64,000 bases of DNA from UBA5336 sp038522375 (GTDB lineage: Bacteria > Pseudomonadota > Alphaproteobacteria > Caulobacterales > Hyphomonadaceae), in contig JBCBKE010000004.1 of the NCBI GenBank assembly GCA_038522375.1, positions 1 to 64,000 on the forward strand, read 5' to 3'. Position 1 is the first letter of the stretch. Each line of letters starts with the position of its first letter. Made by a program: the position numbers and the translations under genes. A model generated the notes under the pieces. That model was given only the letters and a program-made list of their open reading frames with translations. It did not search any database and had not been told where the DNA came from. Positions 52,833 through 59,876 of the stretch are shown here, one piece after another.

Positions 52833-53921
52833 ATGGTCCATGGCGGCGATGCTCAGGAACTGTTTACCGGCACAAAGGAGGTGGCGGAAAGCCACCGGTT
52901 TGACGAGGGTAAACTCGCCGATTGGCTGGCTGCCAATGTCGAGGGCTTTGCTGGCCCGCTTGAAGTGCGCCAGTTCAAGGGCGGGCAATCAAATCCGACG
53001 TATCAGTTGGTCACCCCAGGCAGAAAGTACGTGATGCGGCGGAAACCGCCAGGAAAGCTCCTCCCGTCAGCCCACGCCGTGGACCGGGAGTACCGCGTGA
53101 TCTCTGCACTTCACCCGCTTGGGTACCCCGTGGCGCGCCCCTATGCCCTCTGCGAAGATGAGAGTGTGACCGGGACCATGTTCTACGTCATGGACATGGT
53201 CGAAGGCCGTATCCTGTGGGACGGCACGCTGCCAGGCATGGAGCCCGCCGAGCGCGGCGCCATCTATGAGGCCAAGTGCAAGACCTTCGCCCAACTCCAC
53301 AACGTCGACTGGCGGGCCGCCGGCCTTGAGGGCTTTGGCAAGGAGGGCGACTATGTGGCCCGTCAGATCCATCGATGGACCAAGCAGTACAAGGCGTCCG
53401 AAACCGACCAGATCACCGCCATGGACAGGCTGATCGACTGGCTGCCAGCGAATATTCCCGAAGGCGATACGACCACCATCGTCCATGGCGATTACCGCCT
53501 CGACAACATGATCCTGCATCCCACAGAACCCAGAGTGATCGCCGTGCTCGACTGGGAACTTTGTACCCTGGGTGATCCGCTGGCCGATTTCACCTACCAT
53601 TTGATGAACTGGGTGATGCCGGGCACAGATCCGTCGCGGAAAGCGCTTGTCGATATCCCGGACCTTGCCGCCCACGGCATTCCAACCATGGAAGAATATG
53701 TGGCGCTCTACTGTGCCGAGACGGGCCGCGACAGCCTGCCGGAGGTGGATTACTACTTCGCCTACAACGCCTTCAGGCTCGCGGGCATCTGCCAGGGGAT
53801 CGTCGGCCGCGTCCGTGACGGGACGGCCAACAGCCCCCAAGCCGCGGCCATGGCGGAGCGCGTTGCGCCGCTGGCCGAGTTCGCGCTCGACCGCGCCCAG
53901 CGCGCAGGCATGTCGGCTTGA
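52833..53921 (+). CDS. Aminoglycoside phosphotransferase-like kinase (ACAD10/11 type)
   Basis: The 362-residue protein has the APH kinase fold. The N-lobe shows FKGGQSNPTYQLVTPGRKYVMRRKPPG with the lysine-like position, and YPVARPYALCED. The catalytic loop is IVHGDYRLDNMILHPTEPR, and the metal aspartate is in AVLDWELCTLGDPLADFTYHL. This variety is common in proteobacteria next to acyl-CoA dehydrogenases and is thought to phosphorylate hydroxyacyl-type substrates, as in the N-terminal domain of human ACAD10/11. No acyl-CoA dehydrogenase gene is adjacent here. GGGAGGTAA precedes the ATG. A weak promoter-like TTGTCC and TACAGT pair lies in the 82-base gap before it. Confidence 0.9.
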   Translation: MVHGGDAQELFTGTKEVAESHRFDEGKLADWLAANVEGFAGPLEVRQFKGGQSNPTYQLVTPGRKYVMRRKPPGKLLPSAHAVDREYRVISALHPLGYPVARPYALCEDESVTGTMFYVMDMVEGRILWDGTLPGMEPAERGAIYEAKCKTFAQLHNVDWRAAGLEGFGKEGDYVARQIHRWTKQYKASETDQITAMDRLIDWLPANIPEGDTTTIVHGDYRLDNMILHPTEPRVIAVLDWELCTLGDPLADFTYHLMNWVMPGTDPSRKALVDIPDLAAHGIPTMEEYVALYCAETGRDSLPEVDYYFAYNAFRLAGICQGIVGRVRDGTANSPQAAAMAERVAPLAEFALDRAQRAGMSA

Positions 53922-53958
53922 GCCGGCGCCTATCCCTCGCGACGAAAGGACGAACACC

Positions 53959-55263
53959 TTGATCAGACGAATAATCCTAGCGGCTTTCCTCGCAACAGCC
54001 GCCTACCCAGCGCTAGCCCATGGCCAGGACAGCGAACCAGTCGCCCAGACCGTAGTGCACGCTGGCCACCTGATGGCCGTTCCGGGCGAGGGGTATGCCA
54101 CAGAACAGACCCTGGTGATCGAGGATGGCCGGATCGTGCAGGTCATGGCGGGCTACCAGACGCCGGAGGGGGCGACGGTCGTCGACCTGAAAGACGCGTA
54201 TGTGCTGCCCGGCCTGATCGACAGCCATGTTCATATTCTCAGCGAGAACGGACCCGGCCAACGCCTTCAAGGCTTTATCGACAGTCCTGCCGACATGGCC
54301 TTCACTGGTGCAAACCATGCCCGCACGACCCTGATGGCGGGCTTCACCGCAGTGCAGGATGTGGGCGGCAATAATGAGGCGGTCTTCGCCCTGCGCGACG
54401 CCATCGCAGCGGGCAAGGTGCCGGGTCCGCGAATGCGAACCGCGGGCCGGGCCGTTGCGGTCACCGGCGGCCATGGCGACGTGAACGGTTACAATACCCG
54501 CGTTCTCGAAATGCTGACGGGTGCGAATATCTGCAATGGAGCCGATGATTGCCGCCGGGCCGTCCGTCAGCAGGTGAAGGAGGGCGCTGACCTGATCAAG
54601 ATCACGGCGACGGGCGGGGTGCTTTCGAACACGTCCGCCGGACTGGAACAACAGTTCACCGATGCCGAACTGGAAGCAATCGTCGAGGCCGCAACGTCCA
54701 TGGGCCGGAAAGTCACTGCCCACGCCCATGGCAAGAGCGGTGTGGACGCGGCGATCAGGGCTGGGGTCAAGTCGATTGAGCACGGCACCTATCTCGACGC
54801 CGAGAGCATCGCGTTGTTCAAGGAAAATGGAGCGGTCCTTGTCCCGACAGTTCTCGCCGGCGTCACCGTGACGAGCTGGACAAATGAGCCGTGGCTGCCA
54901 GCGGCGTCCCGCGCAAAGGCAGCGATCGTCGGGCCCCAGATGATCGACATGCTCCGCCGCGCCCATGAGGGCGGTGTCACCGTCGCCTACGGGACCGACA
55001 CCGGCGTCTCCGCCCATGGCAACAATGCCCAGGAGTTCGCCTTGATGGTGGAAGCCGGTTTCACGCCAGAAGAGGCTATTCGCTCTGCCACCGTTGCCGC
55101 TTCCGAGCACCTGGAAATGTCTGACGATATTGGCACCCTCGTCCCTGGAAAGTTTGCTGATATCATTGCGACGACAGATGATCCGCTGGCCGATATTCGC
55201 GCGCTGGAAGACATCGACTTCGTGATGCAGGGCGGGGTCGTTCACAAGTCGATCTCTGACTAG
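53959..55263 (+). CDS. Secreted amidohydrolase family protein
   Basis: The 434-residue product has a signal peptide (IILAAFLATAAYPALAHGQ), so it acts in the periplasm. The metal site of the amidohydrolase superfamily is complete: PGLIDSHVHIL with two histidines, LIKITATGG with the bridging lysine, TAHAHGKSGVDAAIRAGVKSIEHGT, and a late YGTDTGVSAHG with the aspartate. This set fits the imidazolonepropionase-like and peptide-cleaving branch; the substrate is unknown. The TTG start is supported by GAAAGGA eight bases upstream and by the signal peptide; upstream codons overlap the kinase gene. A terminator follows the stop. Confidence 0.9.
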   Translation: MIRRIILAAFLATAAYPALAHGQDSEPVAQTVVHAGHLMAVPGEGYATEQTLVIEDGRIVQVMAGYQTPEGATVVDLKDAYVLPGLIDSHVHILSENGPGQRLQGFIDSPADMAFTGANHARTTLMAGFTAVQDVGGNNEAVFALRDAIAAGKVPGPRMRTAGRAVAVTGGHGDVNGYNTRVLEMLTGANICNGADDCRRAVRQQVKEGADLIKITATGGVLSNTSAGLEQQFTDAELEAIVEAATSMGRKVTAHAHGKSGVDAAIRAGVKSIEHGTYLDAESIALFKENGAVLVPTVLAGVTVTSWTNEPWLPAASRAKAAIVGPQMIDMLRRAHEGGVTVAYGTDTGVSAHGNNAQEFALMVEAGFTPEEAIRSATVAASEHLEMSDDIGTLVPGKFADIIATTDDPLADIRALEDIDFVMQGGVVHKSISD

Positions 55264-55296
55264 GCGCACCTCGCTTCACCTGAATACGGGTTGCGG

Positions 55297-55324
55297 CCTT
55301 CCCTGTTTCAGGGAAGCATTTTGA
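55297..55324 (+). terminator. Terminator after the amidohydrolase gene
   Basis: CTTCCCTG and CAGGGAAG form a perfect eight-base-pair stem with a TTT loop, preceded by GC and followed by CATTTTGACTTCTT. The T content after the stem is modest but the shape fits an intrinsic terminator, and the next gene begins more than 100 bases later. Confidence 0.6.
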
Positions 55325-55431
55325 CTTCTTCCCACGATACTTGGAAAAAGGAGGGGTATCGGCGACACTCGAAGTCCCCGCCAGGCCATCACCCCGCGGG
55401 GGGCGCGTCACCCGCTTTTGAGAGACCACCC

Positions 55432-56376
55432 ATGATTTTGCCTAACGCTTCCACCGCTCCCGTGAAGGCTGCCGCAGCGACTGCCTTCGCCTTAGGCGCA
55501 CTTGCTGCGTGTTCACCGGCGACACAAGGTGGCTCAGGGGCGGTGGGGTCAGCCACCCTCGCGTCGACCGATGCGGCCTGCGTCCCCATTCCGGAGAACG
55601 CCGTGTTCCGGGAAAACGAAGGCAAGCTTGTCCAGGTCAGCGGCGACGGTAACGCCTTCTTCCAGATGGTTGACGGGGTGCTGACAGAAGTTGACGCGCC
55701 TGAGCCCGAAGTGATCGAGCGGGTTATCGAGGCGCCGCAAAGCTGGTCTGAGCAGTTGGAAGCGTCATTCCCGAGCCTTGGCTTTCCATGGTTGAAACTC
55801 GATGCTCGAAACCTCGACGCCGGCGTCGTCACGCTGACCGGATTGGCCCCGACAGAGGACGCGAAGGCCCGCGCGCTGCAGGCCGGCGAAAGCGCTATCT
55901 CGGCAACGAGCGAAGGCGGCAACCTCCTCGTCGTCGACGGAATTTCCGTTGAGGGGGGAGAGGCCGCGGTGGGCGAGGCGCTTGCGGGCCTCAATGACCG
56001 GCCGAGCGTCAGTGCCTGCCAGGACGCCTTCGATGACACGATGGCAGGCCGACTTGTCAGTTTCGGAGCCGGCGGCGCCCAGATCAACGATGAAAGCGCC
56101 CGGCTGCTGGACGCGCTCACGGGGGTGGCGATCCTCTGTGCGGACTACCGTATCGAGGTGGGCGGGCACACCGACACGACCGGCAGTGCCCTCGCGAACC
56201 AAGTGCTCTCGGAAGACCGGGCGGCGGCGGTCCGGCAGTACCTGATCGACAGGGGTGTCAGCGCCAGCACGCTCAGGGCTGTCGGCTATGGTGAGGTTCG
56301 ACCCCTGGTGCAGGGAAACACACCCGAGGCCCACGCCCGTAATCGCCGCGTCGAATTTACCGTCCGCAACCGTTAG
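55432..56376 (+). CDS. OmpA family lipoprotein with a BON-like middle domain
   Basis: The 314-residue product has a lipoprotein signal with the lipobox LAAC (cysteine 27), so it is anchored in a membrane facing the periplasm. A middle segment around residues 105-185 contains LDAGVVTLTGLAPTEDAKARAL, which resembles BON or ArfA-type repeats that bind lipid or murein. The C-terminal OmpA domain binds peptidoglycan: IEVGGHTDTTGSALANQVLSEDRA and NRRVEFTVRNR are its hallmarks. The signal-peptide ATG was chosen; 47 upstream codons are open but include the previous terminator. A palindromic element overlaps the stop codon. Confidence 0.88.
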   Translation: MILPNASTAPVKAAAATAFALGALAACSPATQGGSGAVGSATLASTDAACVPIPENAVFRENEGKLVQVSGDGNAFFQMVDGVLTEVDAPEPEVIERVIEAPQSWSEQLEASFPSLGFPWLKLDARNLDAGVVTLTGLAPTEDAKARALQAGESAISATSEGGNLLVVDGISVEGGEAAVGEALAGLNDRPSVSACQDAFDDTMAGRLVSFGAGGAQINDESARLLDALTGVAILCADYRIEVGGHTDTTGSALANQVLSEDRAAAVRQYLIDRGVSASTLRAVGYGEVRPLVQGNTPEAHARNRRVEFTVRNR

Positions 56377-56422
56377 AGCGCTTCCAGGCGAAGTGGGCAC
56401 CGGTTCGCCGTCCGGAAGCGCG
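56376..56422. repeat. Intergenic palindromic element
   Basis: Starting at the last base of the OmpA-gene stop codon, GCGCTTCC pairs with GGAAGCGC, and inside it GGCGAA pairs with TTCGCC around an 11-base loop (GTGGGCACCGG). The two-part stem with a bulge looks like the dispersed palindromic repeats of alphaproteobacterial genomes. Only one copy is recognised in this window. Confidence 0.65.
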
Positions 56423-56440
56423 TCAAGACGAGGATTTGAT

Positions 56441-56473
56441 GCGGCGCGCCGACTCCATGTGAGAACGCGCCGC
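56441..56473. repeat. Second inverted repeat beside the palindromic element
   Basis: GCGGCGCG and CGCGCCGC form an eight-base-pair stem across a 17-base loop, 20 bases after the first palindrome. Together they fill most of the 188-base gap before the TIR gene. No T run follows, so they may be one composite element rather than a terminator. Confidence 0.55.
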
Positions 56474-56564
56474 TTTCGTCCGGCGAAGAACCCGGAACCG
56501 ACCTCATCGCTTGCTAAAGCGGTGATCCTGGCGTTGTCTTGCCGTGTTGCTGCGGAAAGGGACG

Positions 56565-57467
56565 ATGATGGCCCAGATTTATCTGATCGCTGCGCCCGGA
56601 GACAAGGATGCTGGCGACGCACTCGCTGAATGGCTGAAGCTCCGCGGGTTCGTTGTACGCACCGACTACGGGTCGTTCCAGTATCCCCCATTGCGCGGCA
56701 ATGAAGTGCTGGTGATGCTGTGGTCTCGCACCGCCCTCATGAGCGTCAAGCAGATGTTCCTCATCAACCGTGCGATCGATGCCTGGGAGGCGGGGCGGCT
56801 CGTGGCCGTGAAACTGGATCATGGATTGAAGCCCCGCGGGCTTGGGGATGTGGACATGGTGGACCTTGCTTTCGCACCCGCGCGGGAGCACCGATACATG
56901 GACGTGGCGAAAGCGGTGCGGGAGATCGCATCACCGCCAGCGCCGCCAATGGCTCCTGCGCCGTTTCCTGCGCCGGGTGGTGCCGCGCCGCTTGGCAGCC
57001 GCGCATCATCCGATGCCGCATCATCCCGCGATTTCGGGAAGGACGTGATCCCCATGCCCGTCGCGGGCAAGGCGACGACGCCCGATCTTTTCGTCTCCTA
57101 CGCCCATGCCGACAAGGAAACGGTGTTGCCGATCGTGGAGCGGGTCGAGGGCATGGGCGTCGATGTCTGGATAGACCGGGAGGACATCAAGGTCGGCCAG
57201 GGCTGGGCGGGCGCCATCGTCCGGGCCATCAAGACGGTCTCCCGGGTCTGTTTGATGTGCTCGGAGAAGGCATTCCAGTCAGACCATGTCCGCCGAGAGA
57301 TCTACCTGGCGGACAAGTACGGCAAGGCCCTGGTTCCCGTTCGATTGGACAATGCAGAGATGCCAGAGGACATTGAATATTTCCTGATCGACAAGCAGTG
57401 GCTTGACGCTGCTGTCATCGCTGGACCCGACGGCGAAGCGACACTGCGCGAAGTGTTTGCCGCCTAG
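56565..57467 (+). CDS. TIR domain protein with a degenerate TIR-like N-terminal domain
   Basis: The 300-residue product has two related halves. Residues 174-285 form a clear bacterial TIR_2-type domain: DLFVSYAHADKETVLPIVERVEGMG, VWIDREDIKVGQGW, and CSEKAFQSDHVRREIYLADKYGKALVPVRLD, read in parts, with glutamate 245 at the place of the NADase catalytic residue. Residues 2-120 look like a second, diverged domain (QIYLIAAPGDKDAGDALAEWL, VVRTDYGS, VLVMLWSRTALMSVKQMFLI, RLVAVKLDHGL). A Pro/Ala/Gly-rich linker joins them. Such proteins may hydrolyse NAD or act in signalling or phage defence; no helper gene is adjacent. Either of two neighbouring ATG codons may start it; GAAAGGGA lies upstream. Confidence 0.85.
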   Translation: MMAQIYLIAAPGDKDAGDALAEWLKLRGFVVRTDYGSFQYPPLRGNEVLVMLWSRTALMSVKQMFLINRAIDAWEAGRLVAVKLDHGLKPRGLGDVDMVDLAFAPAREHRYMDVAKAVREIASPPAPPMAPAPFPAPGGAAPLGSRASSDAASSRDFGKDVIPMPVAGKATTPDLFVSYAHADKETVLPIVERVEGMGVDVWIDREDIKVGQGWAGAIVRAIKTVSRVCLMCSEKAFQSDHVRREIYLADKYGKALVPVRLDNAEMPEDIEYFLIDKQWLDAAVIAGPDGEATLREVFAA

Positions 57468-57548
57468 GGAACAAATACCCCCAGACTCCAGAATCCATTA
57501 CATTTCCCTGAATTTTGATCGTGTTCTCGGAACGTTCGGACAACCGCA

Positions 57549-57578
57549 CGATTCTTTAACGAATCGCTAAGAATTAGC
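57549..57578 (+). promoter_or_regulatory. Cell-cycle type regulatory site upstream of ftsB (GANTC pair with CtrA-like motif)
   Basis: In an AT-rich island, GATTC (57550-57554) and GAATC (57561-57565) form a perfect CGATTC/GAATCG inverted repeat around TTTAAC. Both match GANTC, the CcrM methylation site. TTAA, seven bases, then CTAA (57556-57570) is one mismatch from the CtrA consensus TTAA-N7-TTAA. A further palindrome, GCTAAGAATTAGC, follows. The site ends 16 bases before ftsB. Confidence 0.5.
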
Positions 57579-57594
57579 AGTCAAGTCCCTTTCC

Positions 57595-57870
57595 ATGGAT
57601 CGGATCGCTGCTGGCACGTTGTGCACCCTCATTGTGTATTTTGCCTATCACGCTTTCGCCGGAGAGGCTGGGTTGGGGGAGTATGCGGATATGCAAACGG
57701 AGCTGGCAGAAAAGCAGGCAACGCTAGCGGCCCTGCAGTCTGAAATCTTGCGTCTGGAAACGGACATTCGGCGTCTGACGCCCGAAACCGCAGACCCCGA
57801 TCATATCGAGGCACTGGCGCGTGAAAAGCTGGCATTTGTTTTCCCCGACGAGCTGGTGCTTGTGGAGTAG
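57595..57870 (+). CDS. ftsB: Septum formation initiator protein FtsB/DivIC
   Basis: The 91-residue protein has a short N-terminus, one transmembrane helix (about residues 5-22) and a coiled coil with heptad-like spacing (MQTELAEKQATLAALQSEILRLETDIRRL, split here). The conserved end is IEALAREKLAFVFPDELVL. FtsB links early and late divisome proteins through FtsQ and FtsL. Its place just before pdhA is usual in alphaproteobacteria, where eno often precedes it; here a TIR gene does instead. A GANTC/CtrA-like site lies directly upstream, consistent with cell-cycle control of a division gene. Confidence 0.93.
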   Translation: MDRIAAGTLCTLIVYFAYHAFAGEAGLGEYADMQTELAEKQATLAALQSEILRLETDIRRLTPETADPDHIEALAREKLAFVFPDELVLVE

Positions 57871-57972
57871 CGCTCTGTCCATGCGTATCTGCATGGAAAG
57901 TTTACCGCGCTGCCCCTTCTCCTTGTCCTCGACCTGTGACCTACTCTCCGCAAAAGAGATAGGAGGAACAGT

Positions 57973-58965
57973 ATGGCGGATGATGAGGCTGGCGTGCGGG
58001 CGCTGGGCGCCAAATCGCTCCTGTCCGACTATCGCATGATGTTGCTCATCCGGCGCTTCGAGGAGCGGGCCGGACAGCTGTACGGTATGGGTCACATTGC
58101 CGGATTCTGCCACCTTTATATCGGCCAGGAAGCGGTCGTCGTGGGGCTCCAGGCCGAAGCGGAAACGGGCGACCAGGTCATCACCGGTTATCGCGACCAT
58201 GGGCACATGTTGGCTTGCGGCATGGATCCAAAGGGCGTCATGGCCGAACTGACCGGCCGGGCCACGGGTTACTCCAAAGGCAAGGGCGGGAGCATGCACA
58301 TGTTTTCGCGGGAAAAGCAGTTCTTTGGCGGGCACGGGATCGTGGGTGCCCAGGTGTCCATCGGCACGGGGCTTGGCTTCGCCAATAAGTACAAGGGCAA
58401 TGACAAGGTTTGCCTCGCCTATTTCGGCGATGGCGCCGCCAACCAGGGGCAGGTCTATGAGAGCTTCAACATGGCGTCGCTGTGGAACTTGCCCGTCGTC
58501 TACGTGATCGAGAACAACCAGTATGCGATGGGAACGAGCGTTGCCCGGGCCTCCGCAGAGACTGAACTCTACAAGCGGGGTATCTCCTTCGAGATCGAGG
58601 GCGAGCCGGTTGACGGAATGGATGTGGTTGCCGTGAGGGCTGCGGCAAAGAAAGCGCTCGCCTATGCGCGCTCGGGCAGGGGTCCATACATCCTTGAAAT
58701 GAAGACCTACCGTTACCGCGGCCATTCGATGTCGGATCCTGCAAAGTACCGCAAGCGTGAGGAGGTGGATGATGTCCGCTCCCACCACGACCCGATCGAC
58801 GGATTGAAAGGCACGCTGCTTGAGGCGGGCTATTCCACAGAGGACGATCTCAAGGCATTGGACAAGGAAATCCGGGCCGAAATAAAGGCGGCGGCCGATT
58901 ACGCGCTCGACAGCCCGGAGCCCGATCCTGCCGAGCTCTACACTGATGTTCTGGTAGAGGCGTAA
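57973..58965 (+). CDS. pdhA: Pyruvate dehydrogenase E1 component, alpha subunit
   Basis: PdhA (330 residues) with PdhB decarboxylates pyruvate using thiamine diphosphate. The TPP-binding motif runs GDGAANQGQVYESFNMA to VVYVIENNQYAMGTS around residue 155. The phosphorylation-loop homologue YRYRGHSMSDPAKYR-like region (TYRYRGHSMSDPAKY) is near residue 240. The N-terminus carries the YRMMLLIRRFEERAGQLYGMGHIAGF block. AGGAGGA lies upstream of the ATG. It is the first of the pdh genes, separated from pdhB by two unrelated small genes. Confidence 0.98.
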   Translation: MADDEAGVRALGAKSLLSDYRMMLLIRRFEERAGQLYGMGHIAGFCHLYIGQEAVVVGLQAEAETGDQVITGYRDHGHMLACGMDPKGVMAELTGRATGYSKGKGGSMHMFSREKQFFGGHGIVGAQVSIGTGLGFANKYKGNDKVCLAYFGDGAANQGQVYESFNMASLWNLPVVYVIENNQYAMGTSVARASAETELYKRGISFEIEGEPVDGMDVVAVRAAAKKALAYARSGRGPYILEMKTYRYRGHSMSDPAKYRKREEVDDVRSHHDPIDGLKGTLLEAGYSTEDDLKALDKEIRAEIKAAADYALDSPEPDPAELYTDVLVEA

Positions 58966-58970
58966 TCGAC

Positions 58971-59456
58971 ATGCACTTGGCACAACTGAATATCGGAGAG
59001 ATCCTCTATCCCATGGATGATCCACGCATGGCGGGCTTTGCCGGACGCCTGGCACTGATCAATCAACTGGCCGAGCGGTCTGACGGGTTTGTCTGGCGTC
59101 TGGAAGATGAGGGCGATCTGGATGGCGCGACGGATCTGCGGTTGCCGGGCGCGCACGATACGCTGGTGAACATGTCGGTCTGGCGGGATGTGGAGAGCCT
59201 CTACCGCTATGTCTACCTGACCGCCCATGCCAAGGTGATGAAGGATCGGCGGAACTGGTTCGTGCCGCTGAAGCGCCGCCATCTGGTGTTGTGGTGGGTT
59301 GAGGCGGGGCATGTTCCGAAGCTGGAGGAGGCGGCCGACCGGTTGGCGCAATTGCAGGCCAATGGCCCGGCGCCGACCGCCTTCGACTTCGCCAACCCAT
59401 TCGATGAAACCGGGCGGCCGGTGACGCTGCCATCGGTCAAGAAACTCTGTGCCTAG
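58971..59456 (+). CDS. DUF3291 domain protein
   Basis: The 161-residue protein matches DUF3291: LAQLNIGEILYPMDDPRMAGFAGRLALINQLAERSDGFVWRL at the start (split in practice), then NMSVWRDVESLYRYVYLTAHAKVMKDRRNWF, and LVLWWVEAGHVPKLEEAADRL. The fold is related to ABM-type monooxygenases, but no function is established. It starts five bases after pdhA with the same orientation, so it is probably translated from the pdh message. Confidence 0.88.
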   Translation: MHLAQLNIGEILYPMDDPRMAGFAGRLALINQLAERSDGFVWRLEDEGDLDGATDLRLPGAHDTLVNMSVWRDVESLYRYVYLTAHAKVMKDRRNWFVPLKRRHLVLWWVEAGHVPKLEEAADRLAQLQANGPAPTAFDFANPFDETGRPVTLPSVKKLCA

Positions 59457-59467
59457 GGAGGGCAAGC

Positions 59468-59872
59468 ATGCCACTGGAATACTCATATCTCGTCGCCGCC
59501 GTGATCGTCTTTTCCATTCACATTCTGGCCGAGGCCGTTGCCGGCAATCTGCAGTACAACTTGAAGGACCTCGCGGGGGCGCGGGACAATCTGCCCGAAC
59601 CGAATGCAGCGGTTGGCCGGTGCAAGCGCGCGTCCCAGAACATGTTGGAAGCCCTGATCTTGTTTGCGCCGCTGGTCATCGTGGCGGTTGAAACCGGCCG
59701 GACCAATGGGATGACCGAGCTGGGGGCGGGGATTTTCCTGGGCGCTCGCATTCTTTACGCGCCAAGCTACTGGTTTGGCATCCCGTGGCTTCGGACGCTG
59801 GTCTGGTTCGCCGGGATCATCGGCACCGTCATGGTGCTGCTCCAGGTTTTGCCGTTCAGCGGGGCAGCGTAG
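59468..59872 (+). CDS. MAPEG family membrane protein
   Basis: The 134-residue protein has four hydrophobic helices (about residues 5-24, 55-75, 80-95 and 105-128). The family loop after helix one reads GARDNLPEPNAAVGRCKRASQNMLEAL, close to the N-x-x-E-x-x-P-x-F region of MAPEG members. APSYWFGIPWLRTLVWFAG is the matching helix 3-4 region. MAPEG proteins are trimeric membrane enzymes of glutathione and eicosanoid metabolism; the bacterial short type has no assigned substrate. It ends four bases before the pdhB start. Confidence 0.87.
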   Translation: MPLEYSYLVAAVIVFSIHILAEAVAGNLQYNLKDLAGARDNLPEPNAAVGRCKRASQNMLEALILFAPLVIVAVETGRTNGMTELGAGIFLGARILYAPSYWFGIPWLRTLVWFAGIIGTVMVLLQVLPFSGAA

Positions 59873-59876
59873 GACC

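Noticed and set aside
54013..55269. 418-codon minus-strand frame opposite the amidohydrolase gene
   Set aside because: The sense strand has a complete metal-binding motif set and signal peptide, so the antisense frame is a shadow.
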